Source: an uncultured Pyrinomonas sp. (GTDB taxonomy: Bacteria > Acidobacteriota > Blastocatellia > Pyrinomonadales > Pyrinomonadaceae). Taken from it: a stretch of 22,071 bases of DNA. The stretch lies in NCBI GenBank assembly GCA_937135995.1, contig CAKZOF010000608.1, forward strand, positions 1 to 22,071, written 5' to 3'. The translations under genes were made by a program, and so were the position numbers. This document shows positions 1-6,459 of this stretch, in pieces. The notes beneath the pieces are model-generated. The model saw only the letters and a program-made list of their open reading frames with translations. It searched no databases and had not been told where the DNA came from. Position 1 is the first letter of the stretch, and each line of letters starts with the position of its first letter.

Positions 1-1
1 G

Positions 2-406
2 TCCTACCCGATCAGCGCCCTGCACGCGGCGCGCTACGTGGATGAGAGGCTGGCGCTGGTCGGGGATGCCGCGCACGGCATCCACCCCATCGCCGGGCAG
101 GGGCTCAATGCCGGTCTGCGCGATGTCGCCGCCCTGGCCGAGGTGCTGGCCGAAGCCCGGGCGCGGGGCGAGGATATCGGCACAGAAGCCGTCCTGGAGC
201 GCTATGCCCGCTGGCGGCGCTTCGATACGGCCGCGCTCGCCTTCGCGACCGACGGCTTCAACCGGCTCTTCTCCAACGACATCGCGCCGCTGCGTCTGGT
301 CCGCGATCTGGGGCTGGCGGCCGTCAACCGCCTTCCCCCCCTGCGCCGCGCCTTCATCCGCGAGGCGGCGGGCCTCACGGGGGATCTGCCGCGCCTGATG
401 CGCTGA
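2..406 (+). CDS. UbiH/COQ6-family FAD-dependent monooxygenase, C-terminal part (5' truncated by window edge)
   Basis: The frame is open from base 2 and ends in TGA at 404-406, giving about 134 residues. It carries the second FAD-binding signature of the aromatic-ring hydroxylase superfamily: a GDAAH motif followed at once by HPIAGQGLN and a GLRDVAALAEVL helix. That exact combination is typical of the UbiH/UbiF/VisC/COQ6 family, flavoprotein hydroxylases that usually act on the ubiquinone ring. Family members are about 400 residues long, so roughly two thirds (Rossmann fold and substrate domain) lie outside the window. The C-terminal helical region, with a conserved-looking FNRLFSND segment, is intact. 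The gene converges on the asd fragment with about 90 bases between them. Which ring position it hydroxylates cannot be told from this part. Codon use is alphaproteobacteria-like and GC-richer than the sequence after 1112. Confidence 0.88.
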   Translation, partial: SYPISALHAARYVDERLALVGDAAHGIHPIAGQGLNAGLRDVAALAEVLAEARARGEDIGTEAVLERYARWRRFDTAALAFATDGFNRLFSNDIAPLRLVRDLGLAAVNRLPPLRRAFIREAAGLTGDLPRLMR

Positions 407-496
407 GCCGGATGCCCCGGGCGGCGCGGCAGGCCATCCCGGACGGGGCAGGACGCAGGCGGGCTGCCCGCGCGCCGGCCCCGCCCTGGCCGCGCC

Positions 497-1111
497 TCAG
501 CCCTTCTTCAGGGCCCGCTGGCCCAGCACCTCGGCAATCTGCACCGCGTTCAGGGCGGCACCCTTGCGCAGGTTGTCCGACACGATCCACATGTTGAGAC
601 CGTTCTCCACCGTCGGATCCTGCCGGATGCGGGAAATGAAGGTGGCATAGTCGCCCACGCATTCGATGGGGGTGACATAGCCGCCCGGCTCGCGCTTGTC
701 GATCACCATGCAGCCCGGCGCCTCGCGCAGGATGTCGCGGGCCTCCTCCTCGTCGAGGAACTCCTCGAATTCGACATTGACGGCTTCCGAATGGCCGACA
801 AAGACCGGCACCCGGACGCAGGTCGCGGTGACCTTGATGGCGGGGTCGAGGATCTTCTTGGTCTCCACCGCCATCTTCCATTCCTCGCGCGTCTGGCCGT
901 CCTCCATGAAGACGTCGATATGCGGGATGACGTTGAAGGCGATCTGGCGGGGATAGACCTTGGGCGCGACCTCCTGACCAGGGACATAGAGCCCCTTGGT
1001 CTGGTTCCACAGCTCGTCCATCGCCTCCTTGCCGGTGCCGGAGACGGACTGATAGGTGCTCACGACGACGCGCTTGATGCGGGCGCGGTCATGCAGCGGC
1101 TTGAGCGCCAC
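497..1111 (-). CDS. asd: Aspartate-semialdehyde dehydrogenase, C-terminal fragment lacking the NADP-binding and catalytic-cysteine region
   Basis: The reverse-strand frame ends in TGA at 499-497. It matches alphaproteobacterial aspartate-semialdehyde dehydrogenase over about 204 residues, starting at VALKPLHDRA. The enzyme makes aspartate semialdehyde from aspartyl phosphate in the lysine/threonine/methionine and diaminopimelate pathways. Visible landmarks are VVVSTYQSVSG, the RVPVFVGHSEA segment (Arg and catalytic His seven residues apart, as in known enzymes), the EFLDEEEAR helix and the terminal DNLRKGAALNAVQIAEVLG. The family is about 340 residues long. Upstream of VALKPLHD one expects a PNCST motif with the catalytic Cys and, before it, the nucleotide-binding domain, but the frame changes at about base 1111 into unrelated residues. 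A frame continues to a TTG at 1249, but that extension is not asd. The gene is broken and cannot be active as it stands. Confidence 0.93.
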   Translation of the reverse strand: MALKPLHDRARIKRVVVSTYQSVSGTGKEAMDELWNQTKGLYVPGQEVAPKVYPRQIAFNVIPHIDVFMEDGQTREEWKMAVETKKILDPAIKVTATCVRVPVFVGHSEAVNVEFEEFLDEEEARDILREAPGCMVIDKREPGGYVTPIECVGDYATFISRIRQDPTVENGLNMWIVSDNLRKGAALNAVQIAEVLGQRALKKG

Positions 1112-1117
1112 CGGAAG
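1106..1117. other. Abrupt junction between two unrelated genome segments
   Basis: Reverse-strand homology to asd ends at the codon at 1111-1109. The next codons toward higher coordinates bear no resemblance to the expected catalytic-cysteine region. Sequence left of this point is very GC-rich with alphaproteobacterial genes. Sequence to the right is slightly less GC-rich and belongs to the polysaccharide cluster. No inverted repeat, transposase or target-site duplication is visible at the point, which argues against an insertion sequence. I infer a chimeric contig joint; a real recombination breakpoint is the alternative. Confidence 0.75.
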
Positions 1118-1262
1118 CTTCGCCGACGCAGAAGAAGCGCGCATGCAGATCGACTTCGCCCCCGCGCCTTGCGACGCTTCGGACGCCTTCAGCGGACGCG
1201 GCACGATCAAGGCGACGGCGACAGCTCCGGCGCCGCCGAAGCGGGGCAAAGAGGTGCTCTAG
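1112..1262 (+). CDS. Possible C-terminal tail of an unidentified protein (5' cut by the junction)
   Basis: Just right of the junction a forward frame encodes about 49 residues, beginning GSFADAEEARMQIDFAP and ending PPKRGKEVL, with TAG at 1260-1262. The third codon position is strongly G/C, as in coding DNA. However, the opposite strand shares the same phase, so base composition cannot say which strand, if either, is used. The C-terminus rich in Ala and Pro and then basic residues would suit a flexible tail. I do not recognise the family. If the junction is an assembly error, the real gene continues in the unlinked part of the second genome. This could also be non-coding. Confidence 0.3.
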
Positions 1263-1548
1263 CCGCAGCGCGCGAAGATCGTACGGTGCCGTGGAACAAC
1301 GCAGCTTCGGCCAGCCTCTGTCCCATCAGCGCAGATTAGCTCGATCTTGCACCTTGTGGTAAATTTAAGGACTTTGTCGGTGGGTGCGCGTTCGCAAGTG
1401 AATGCCGACTGGCTGCGCTTGCGGCCTGACGCGCCGTGATGCTGCACAAGGAGACGAACGAACTGGAAAGAGAGCGTCGTTCGTATTTTCATTGAATGTT
1501 GCCCGATTGGATCTCTCATAAACCATTTCTACGTTGGATCAATCGATC
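1263..1548. other. Intergenic leader upstream of the polysaccharide cluster
   Basis: These 286 bases lie before the first cluster gene and are visibly richer in A and T than the flanking genes, especially at 1345-1375 and 1480-1530. No reading frame in it looks like a protein. No pair of -35 and -10 hexamers at proper spacing stands out: TTGCAC at 1347-1352 and TAAATT at 1360-1365 are too close together, and TTGAAT at 1492-1497 has no good -10 partner. It contains the inverted repeat listed at 1454-1484. It probably holds the promoter of the operon, but I cannot place it. Confidence 0.5.
1454..1484. repeat. Inverted repeat in the cluster leader
   Basis: ACGAACGA at 1454-1461 and TCGTTCGT at 1477-1484 are perfect 8-base complements separated by 15 bases. 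The right arm is followed by ATTTTC, too short a T run for a convincing intrinsic terminator. It lies 64 bases before the likely ATG at 1549, so an operator or leader hairpin is equally possible. Confidence 0.35.
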
Positions 1549-2886
1549 ATGATCAAAGAGAAGTTGATAGAGGCGATCGAGAAGAAACGCGCCAGCGTCG
1601 GTGTGATCGGCCTCGGCTACGTCGGCTTGCCGCTGGCCGTGGAGTTTGCGCGCAAAGGCATTCGCGCGCTCGGCTTTGAGGTTGATCACCGCAAAGTCGA
1701 ACGCCTCAAAGCCGGCGATTCGTACATCGGCGATGTGCCGTCGGCGATCTTGAAGGAGGTCGTCGGAGCTGGCCACTTGGATGCGACGACCGACTTCGAT
1801 CGGTTACGCGACTGCGATTGCATCATCATCTGCGTGCCGACGCCGCTCAGAAAGACCAAAGAACCGGATATCTCCTACATCCTCGCCGCGAGCGAAGAGA
1901 TCAAGCGCAACTTGCGGCGCGGGCAACTGATCGTCCTCGAATCAACCACTTACCCGGGCACGACCGACGAAGTGCTGCTACCAGCCTTTGAAGAGACCGG
2001 ATTGAAGCTCGATCAGGATTTCCTGCTCGCTTTCAGTCCCGAACGGGTCGATCCGGGCAATCCCAAGTACCAAACGCACAACATCCCGAAGGTGGTCGGC
2101 GGAGTCAGTCCGGCTTCGACCGAAGCGGCCGCGGCGCTCTACGGTCAGATCGTCAACGAGGTTCATCCCGTCAGTTCGGCGCGCGTGGCGGAAGCGGCCA
2201 AGCTTCTCGAGAACACTTTCCGCGCTGTCAACATCGGCATGGCCAACGAGATGGCGCGCCTTTGTTACGCGCTCGGCATCGACACATGGGAAGTGATTCG
2301 CGCCGCTGCGACCAAGCCTTTCGGTTTCATGCCTTTCTATCCGGGACCAGGGATAGGAGGGCATTGTATTCCTCTCGACCCGCATTATCTTTCGTGGAAG
2401 GCACGGCAGCACGGGTTCGAGTCGCGCTTCATCTCGCTGGCCGAAGAGGTCAATTCTCGCATGCCGGAGCATGTGGTCCAGCTCGTCATCGACGGGCTGA
2501 ACGATGATCGCAAAGCGCTCAAAGGCGCGCGCGTGCTCTTGCTCGGCGTCGCTTACAAAAAGGATGTCGACGACGTGCGCGAAAGTCCGGCCCTTTCGAT
2601 CATTGACCGGCTGCGCGCTAAAGGTGCCGACGTGCGCTACCATGATCCTCATGTGGAGGAAGTCCGCTTCGATGACGCGCACACGCAAGCGGGCGGAGAT
2701 CCGCTCCATTCGGTCGCTCTGACGCCGGAAGAATTGGCGGCGGCCGATTGCGTCGTCATCGTCACCGATCACAGCAAGGTGGATTACAAGCTGGTCGTCG
2801 AACACGCGCGCTTGATCGTCGACACGCGAAACGCTTTGAACGGTGATCTACGCCAAAAGGCCAAGGCGCGCATCATTCGCCTGTGA
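1549..2886 (+). CDS. Nucleotide-sugar 6-dehydrogenase (UDP-HexNAc type, WbpA/WecC-like)
   Basis: A protein of about 445 residues of the UDP-glucose/GDP-mannose dehydrogenase family. Such enzymes oxidise C6 of a UDP-sugar twice with NAD+ to give a UDP-uronic acid in the cytosol. The N-terminal Rossmann motif is VGVIGLGYVGLPLA (about residues 18-31). ESTTYPGTTDEVL is typical of the WbpA/TviB/UDP-GlcNAc-dehydrogenase group. The catalytic cysteine is in GGHCIPLDPHYLSW (Cys about 273), and the C-terminal UDP-binding domain holds GVAYKKDVDDVRESP. I chose ATG 1549 over TTG 1534 because the TTG adds five unneeded residues, but neither has a clear Shine-Dalgarno sequence. With wecB starting 27 bases downstream, the likely product is UDP-ManNAcA or UDP-GlcNAcA. 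Substrate cannot be fixed from sequence. Confidence 0.93.
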   Translation: MIKEKLIEAIEKKRASVGVIGLGYVGLPLAVEFARKGIRALGFEVDHRKVERLKAGDSYIGDVPSAILKEVVGAGHLDATTDFDRLRDCDCIIICVPTPLRKTKEPDISYILAASEEIKRNLRRGQLIVLESTTYPGTTDEVLLPAFEETGLKLDQDFLLAFSPERVDPGNPKYQTHNIPKVVGGVSPASTEAAAALYGQIVNEVHPVSSARVAEAAKLLENTFRAVNIGMANEMARLCYALGIDTWEVIRAAATKPFGFMPFYPGPGIGGHCIPLDPHYLSWKARQHGFESRFISLAEEVNSRMPEHVVQLVIDGLNDDRKALKGARVLLLGVAYKKDVDDVRESPALSIIDRLRAKGADVRYHDPHVEEVRFDDAHTQAGGDPLHSVALTPEELAAADCVVIVTDHSKVDYKLVVEHARLIVDTRNALNGDLRQKAKARIIRL

Positions 2887-2913
2887 CCGTCTCGGTCGAG
2901 TTTTTCGGTCCCG

Positions 2914-4020
2914 ATGCTCAAAACGATCGTCGTCGCTGGCGCGCGTCCGAACTTCATGAAAGTGGCGCCTATCGTGCGCGCGATGCGGCGCCGCGCGCAT
3001 GAATTCGCTCCGTTGTTGGTTCACACCGGGCAACACTACGACGCACAGATGTCCGATGCCTTTTTGCGCGATCTGGCTCTTCCCGAACCGGACGTTTATC
3101 TCGGCGTCGGATCAGGCACGCACGCCGAGCAGACGGCAGCCGTCATGGTGCGCTTCGAGCCCGTCGTCGTGCGCGAACGTCCTCACTGGGTCGTCGTCGT
3201 CGGCGATGTTAACTCTACGCTGGCTTGCGCTTTGGTCTGCGCCAAACTCTGCGTTCGCGTCGCGCACGTCGAAGCCGGACTTCGCAGCTACGACCGGACC
3301 ATGCCGGAAGAGATCAACCGGCTGCTGACCGACCAGATCGCCGATCTGCTGTTGACGCCTTCGCCTGACGCAAACGAGAACTTGCGACGCGAAGGCATCG
3401 CGCCGGAGAAGATCAGATTCGTCGGCAACGTGATGATCGATTCGCTGCTGGAGAATCTAGAGCGCGCTGCTTCGTCCGACATACACGAGCGTTTGCGGCT
3501 CCCGCGCGATTACGCGGTGGCGACGCTGCACCGCCCATCCAACGTTGATGATCCGCCGACGCTCGCCCGTCTGCTCGATGCGTTCAGCGCGATCGGGGAA
3601 AGATTGCCCGTCGTCTTCCCGGTCCATCCGCGCACCGGTGCGCGGCTCGTCGAGTTCGGGTTAGACGATGCGTTGGACCCCAGCCACGTGCGCCTCACCC
3701 CGCCGCTAGGATACTTGGACTTTCTTCGTCTGCTGAGCGGCGCGCGCTTGGTGCTCACCGATTCCGGCGGTATCCAAGAAGAAACCACAGCCCTTGGCAT
3801 CCCCTGTTTGACCTTGCGCGAGAACACGGAACGCCCGATCACCGTCGAGATGGGAACCAATCGAGTGGTTGGAACGGACAGCGGGCGCATCGTCGGCGAA
3901 GCCATGCGCGCGCTCGAAGCGCACAACCGCTCGGCAGTCGCGCGCCCGCCGCTGTGGGATGGACAGACGGCGGAGCGCATCCTCGATGCGCTCATCGAAG
4001 CGTCCGCGAGCAGGGGTTGA
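2914..4020 (+). CDS. wecB: UDP-N-acetylglucosamine 2-epimerase (non-hydrolysing)
   Basis: This 368-residue protein has the usual length for WecB/MnaA, which interconvert UDP-GlcNAc and UDP-ManNAc in the cytosol. It has a GT-B fold. Key residues of the family are present: Arg11 and Lys16 in GARPNFMKVAP, Asp98 in GDVNSTLA, Glu120 in HVEAGLR, the Glu pair at 132-133 in MPEEINR, and His206 in TLHRPSN. The UDP-binding segment DSGGIQEE is intact. ATG 2914 gives the normal N-terminus, though no clear ribosome binding site precedes it. It follows the 6-dehydrogenase by 27 bases, so the two are probably co-transcribed and supply UDP-ManNAcA or a related uronic acid to the glycan. A hydrolysing epimerase is unlikely because there is no kinase domain and the length is standard. 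Confidence 0.94.
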   Translation: MLKTIVVAGARPNFMKVAPIVRAMRRRAHEFAPLLVHTGQHYDAQMSDAFLRDLALPEPDVYLGVGSGTHAEQTAAVMVRFEPVVVRERPHWVVVVGDVNSTLACALVCAKLCVRVAHVEAGLRSYDRTMPEEINRLLTDQIADLLLTPSPDANENLRREGIAPEKIRFVGNVMIDSLLENLERAASSDIHERLRLPRDYAVATLHRPSNVDDPPTLARLLDAFSAIGERLPVVFPVHPRTGARLVEFGLDDALDPSHVRLTPPLGYLDFLRLLSGARLVLTDSGGIQEETTALGIPCLTLRENTERPITVEMGTNRVVGTDSGRIVGEAMRALEAHNRSAVARPPLWDGQTAERILDALIEASASRG

Positions 4021-4042
4021 CCTCGATTCAACCGAAGAATCG

Positions 4043-4062
4043 CGCCCCTCGCCTTCGGGGCG
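4043..4062 (+). terminator. GC-rich hairpin after wecB, terminator-like but without a T run
   Basis: CGCCCC at 4043-4048 pairs with GGGGCG at 4057-4062 around an 8-base loop, 22 bases after the wecB stop. The sequence after it is GAAACGAAACG, so there is no U tract and intrinsic termination is doubtful. It may instead be an intercistronic stem or part of the repeat-rich spacer. Confidence 0.2.
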
Positions 4063-4103
4063 GAAACGAAACGCGACTTCACCCGCTTTCGAACCCCACA
4101 CTC

Positions 4104-4185
4104 CGTGATTCGACAGACGGCGCTGCGCATTGATTCGTCGAATTGTTTTCGAGACGTGCGCCGCGTGATTCGACAGCCAGCGCTG
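4104..4185. repeat. Two imperfect direct-repeat units exactly 60 bases apart in the wecB-heparinase spacer
   Basis: The units at 4104-4125 and 4164-4185 share CGTGATTCGACAG and, after a 4-base variable stretch, GCGCTGC; 20 of 22 bases agree. A shorter match, TTTCGA, lies 17 bases before each unit (4087 and 4147), so the repeat period is 60. A weaker GATTC-containing copy may lie at 4025. The spacer is not part of a conserved protein, although both strands have open frames through it, which misleads gene-start prediction for the next gene. Confidence 0.55.
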
Positions 4186-4241
4186 CCGAAATAGCGCGTG
4201 ACGGCTTGCCTCTTCGCGCAAGCAACGGGAAGATTCTCGGC

Positions 4242-6374
4242 GTGAAGCTGATGCGGCGGATCCAATGGGCAACGCGCGGCGACGCGCCGTGGTGGGCGTT
4301 CGCGCTCGAAGCGTGGCGGCGGACCAAGACCCACGCGCTCCGTCGATTAGAGCGCATCGAACTTGCGCGCCAGCGTGCGCGCCAGGCTCGACTTGCGCCG
4401 GAATTCCAGCGCCTTTCGGACGGCGCGCTGCTCGGATACTTCCGTGCGCGGCGTGGGCCCGCTCCGCTTCCCGGCCTCGTTTCGGCTCCGCACGCCTACG
4501 CACGGCTTTTCCCGCGGGAAGCGGAAGAGCTACGCATCACGGCGCAGAAGATCGCAGATGAACACCGCTGGCCGCTTCTCGGCTTCGGCAGCGTGCAATG
4601 GGGACGCGAGATCGACTGGCGGCGCTGCCCCCTATCGAAAACGTCGTGGCCGCTCCTTTTTCATGCGGACTTCGAACTGGTGCGCGGCGATGGATCCGAC
4701 GTGCGCGTTCTTTGGGAACTCAACCGGCTGGGCCATCTGCTGAAGCTCGCTTGCGCGTGGAGCGTCTCGCCGAACGAACGGTGGAGCGAAGAATGCTGGC
4801 GACAGATAACCAGTTGGCGCGCGGCCAATCCGGTAGGATACGGCCCGAACTGGGCCTGCGCGATGGAAGTCGCGCTGCGCGCCGTCAATCTGCTCGCCGT
4901 CTTCGAACTGCTGCGCCGCTCGCCGAGCATGACGGTCGAGCGATTGAAGATGATGCTCGCCCTTTTCGATGAACACGGCGCACACATCAGGCGGAACCTT
5001 GAGTTTTCGTATCTGGCGACAAGCAATCACTACCTTGCCGATCTCGTCGGGCTATTGTGGCTCGGCCTGCTGTTGCCGGAATTGAGCGCTGCGCGGGATT
5101 GGCGCGATCTAGCGCTGCGCGAACTGCGGGCCGAACTCGATAAGCAGATTCTCGACGACGGTGCCGACGATGAATCGTCCACAGGCTACCACCGCTTCGT
5201 GCTCGAAATGCTCCTTTATACGCTCCTCCTCTGCCGCGCCAACCGCATCGATCTGGGCGAACGGTACGAAGCGAAGTTGCGCGCGATGCTCGGTTACGTT
5301 CGCGCCTATTTGCGCCCTGATGGCCGCGCGCCGCTTGTCGGTGACACCGACGGCGGGCAGTTCCTTCCTTTTCTGGATCGCGAAGCGGACGATCACGCCT
5401 ATCTTCTCGCCATCGGCGCGGTGGCGTTCGACGCACCAGATCTCAAAACGTCGGACGAAACGCCAGTCGAACTGTTCTGGACCGGCGGCGAAGAAGCAGT
5501 CGCCCGCTTTCGTTCGCTTCCGCTGAGTTCGCCGCCCGCTTCTGCCGCGTTTCCCGATGCTGGCATCTACATCCAACGCGCGCGGGATCGCTACCTTCTC
5601 TTCAATGCGACGCGCACAGGGTTGAACGGACGCGGATCGCACGCGCACAACGACGCGTTGAGCATCGAAGTCGCCGCGTGCGGAAGAGTTTTCGTGCGTG
5701 ATCCCGGAAGCTATGTCTATGGAGCCGATCTTGACGCGCGGCACATGTTTCGCTCCACCGCTTTTCATTCAACCATCCAAGTGGACGACGAGGAACAGAA
5801 CGAAACGGATCGGCTGACGCCCTTTGCAATCGGCGACCAAGCTCGCCCGCGCGTCCTTCGCTGGGACGCCGGACCGGACGCCGATCACGTCATCGCCGAG
5901 CACTATGGATACGGCCGACTCTCGCAACCGATCACGCATCGGCGCGCCGTCTTCTTCGATAAGCGCAGGCTCTTTTGGTTGATCGAGGATGCGCTCCTCG
6001 GCACGGGAACGCACCGCTTCAAGATCGTCTTCCATTTCGACGCCGGACTCACCGTTGAACCGCTGGACCACGCGGCAGTGGAAGCGCGCGATCATCGCCG
6101 AGAAGCATCGCTGCTCGTCGTGCCGCTGGACCTGCGCCAAACGCCCGAGATCGAAGCGCGCTGGACTTCGCGCCACTACGGCGAGCGTCGCGCTTCGCAA
6201 GCAGTCGTGTGGACGCATGCTGCCGCTGCTCCACTCGTCCTCTCTTGGGCGCTCGTTCCGGTTTGCGCCGCAACCGATCGGCGCGCTGCCGAGGAACTGA
6301 TCGAGCGCTTGCATCAGGATCGCTTTTCCGTCTTAATGGAACCGGGCGCGCGCGATCTTTCGCCCATCGAGTGA
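4242..6374 (+). CDS. Heparinase II/III-family polysaccharide lyase
   Basis: About 710 residues with an N-terminal alpha/alpha-toroid (roughly 1-400) and a C-terminal beta-sandwich. This is the heparinase II/III-like architecture that cleaves uronic-acid glycans by beta-elimination. Candidate catalytic residues line up with heparinase III: Asn262 in TSNHYLADL, Tyr316-His317 in STGYHRF, and His467 or His469 in SHAHNDALSIE. No convincing signal peptide is seen, so it may be cytosolic or exported another way. The frame is open back to TTG 4143, but that stretch is repeat-rich spacer. I prefer GTG 4242 (GGGAAG nine bases before it) or ATG 4251. It sits between wecB and asnB, so it probably edits the polysaccharide made here. 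Substrate is unknown. Confidence 0.85.
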   Translation: MKLMRRIQWATRGDAPWWAFALEAWRRTKTHALRRLERIELARQRARQARLAPEFQRLSDGALLGYFRARRGPAPLPGLVSAPHAYARLFPREAEELRITAQKIADEHRWPLLGFGSVQWGREIDWRRCPLSKTSWPLLFHADFELVRGDGSDVRVLWELNRLGHLLKLACAWSVSPNERWSEECWRQITSWRAANPVGYGPNWACAMEVALRAVNLLAVFELLRRSPSMTVERLKMMLALFDEHGAHIRRNLEFSYLATSNHYLADLVGLLWLGLLLPELSAARDWRDLALRELRAELDKQILDDGADDESSTGYHRFVLEMLLYTLLLCRANRIDLGERYEAKLRAMLGYVRAYLRPDGRAPLVGDTDGGQFLPFLDREADDHAYLLAIGAVAFDAPDLKTSDETPVELFWTGGEEAVARFRSLPLSSPPASAAFPDAGIYIQRARDRYLLFNATRTGLNGRGSHAHNDALSIEVAACGRVFVRDPGSYVYGADLDARHMFRSTAFHSTIQVDDEEQNETDRLTPFAIGDQARPRVLRWDAGPDADHVIAEHYGYGRLSQPITHRRAVFFDKRRLFWLIEDALLGTGTHRFKIVFHFDAGLTVEPLDHAAVEARDHRREASLLVVPLDLRQTPEIEARWTSRHYGERRASQAVVWTHAAAAPLVLSWALVPVCAATDRRAAEELIERLHQDRFSVLMEPGARDLSPIE

Positions 6375-6459
6375 AGGAGATGGCGCGTACGATCATTTCC
6401 GTGCGCTGCAAAGCGCATGGGCTCGGCACGCAAGACGAATCTAGATTTCGTGCTCTAGG

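Noticed and set aside
1106..1117. Insertion sequence or prophage attachment site at the asd break
   Set aside because: No transposase, integrase, terminal inverted repeats, target duplication or tRNA gene is visible around the break.
1112..1249. N-terminal extension of the asd frame to a TTG at 1249
   Set aside because: The residues bear no likeness to the asd nucleotide-binding domain and lie beyond the junction; the frame is open only by chance phase.
1978..2805. Reverse-strand open frame of 275 codons inside the dehydrogenase gene
   Set aside because: It lies wholly antisense to a well-recognised gene, shows no family motif, and is expected from high-GC codon use.
3510..4503. Overlapping long reverse frames across the wecB end and the spacer
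   Set aside because: They are antisense to wecB and to the lyase start, and their apparent peptide repeats come from the 60-base DNA repeat.
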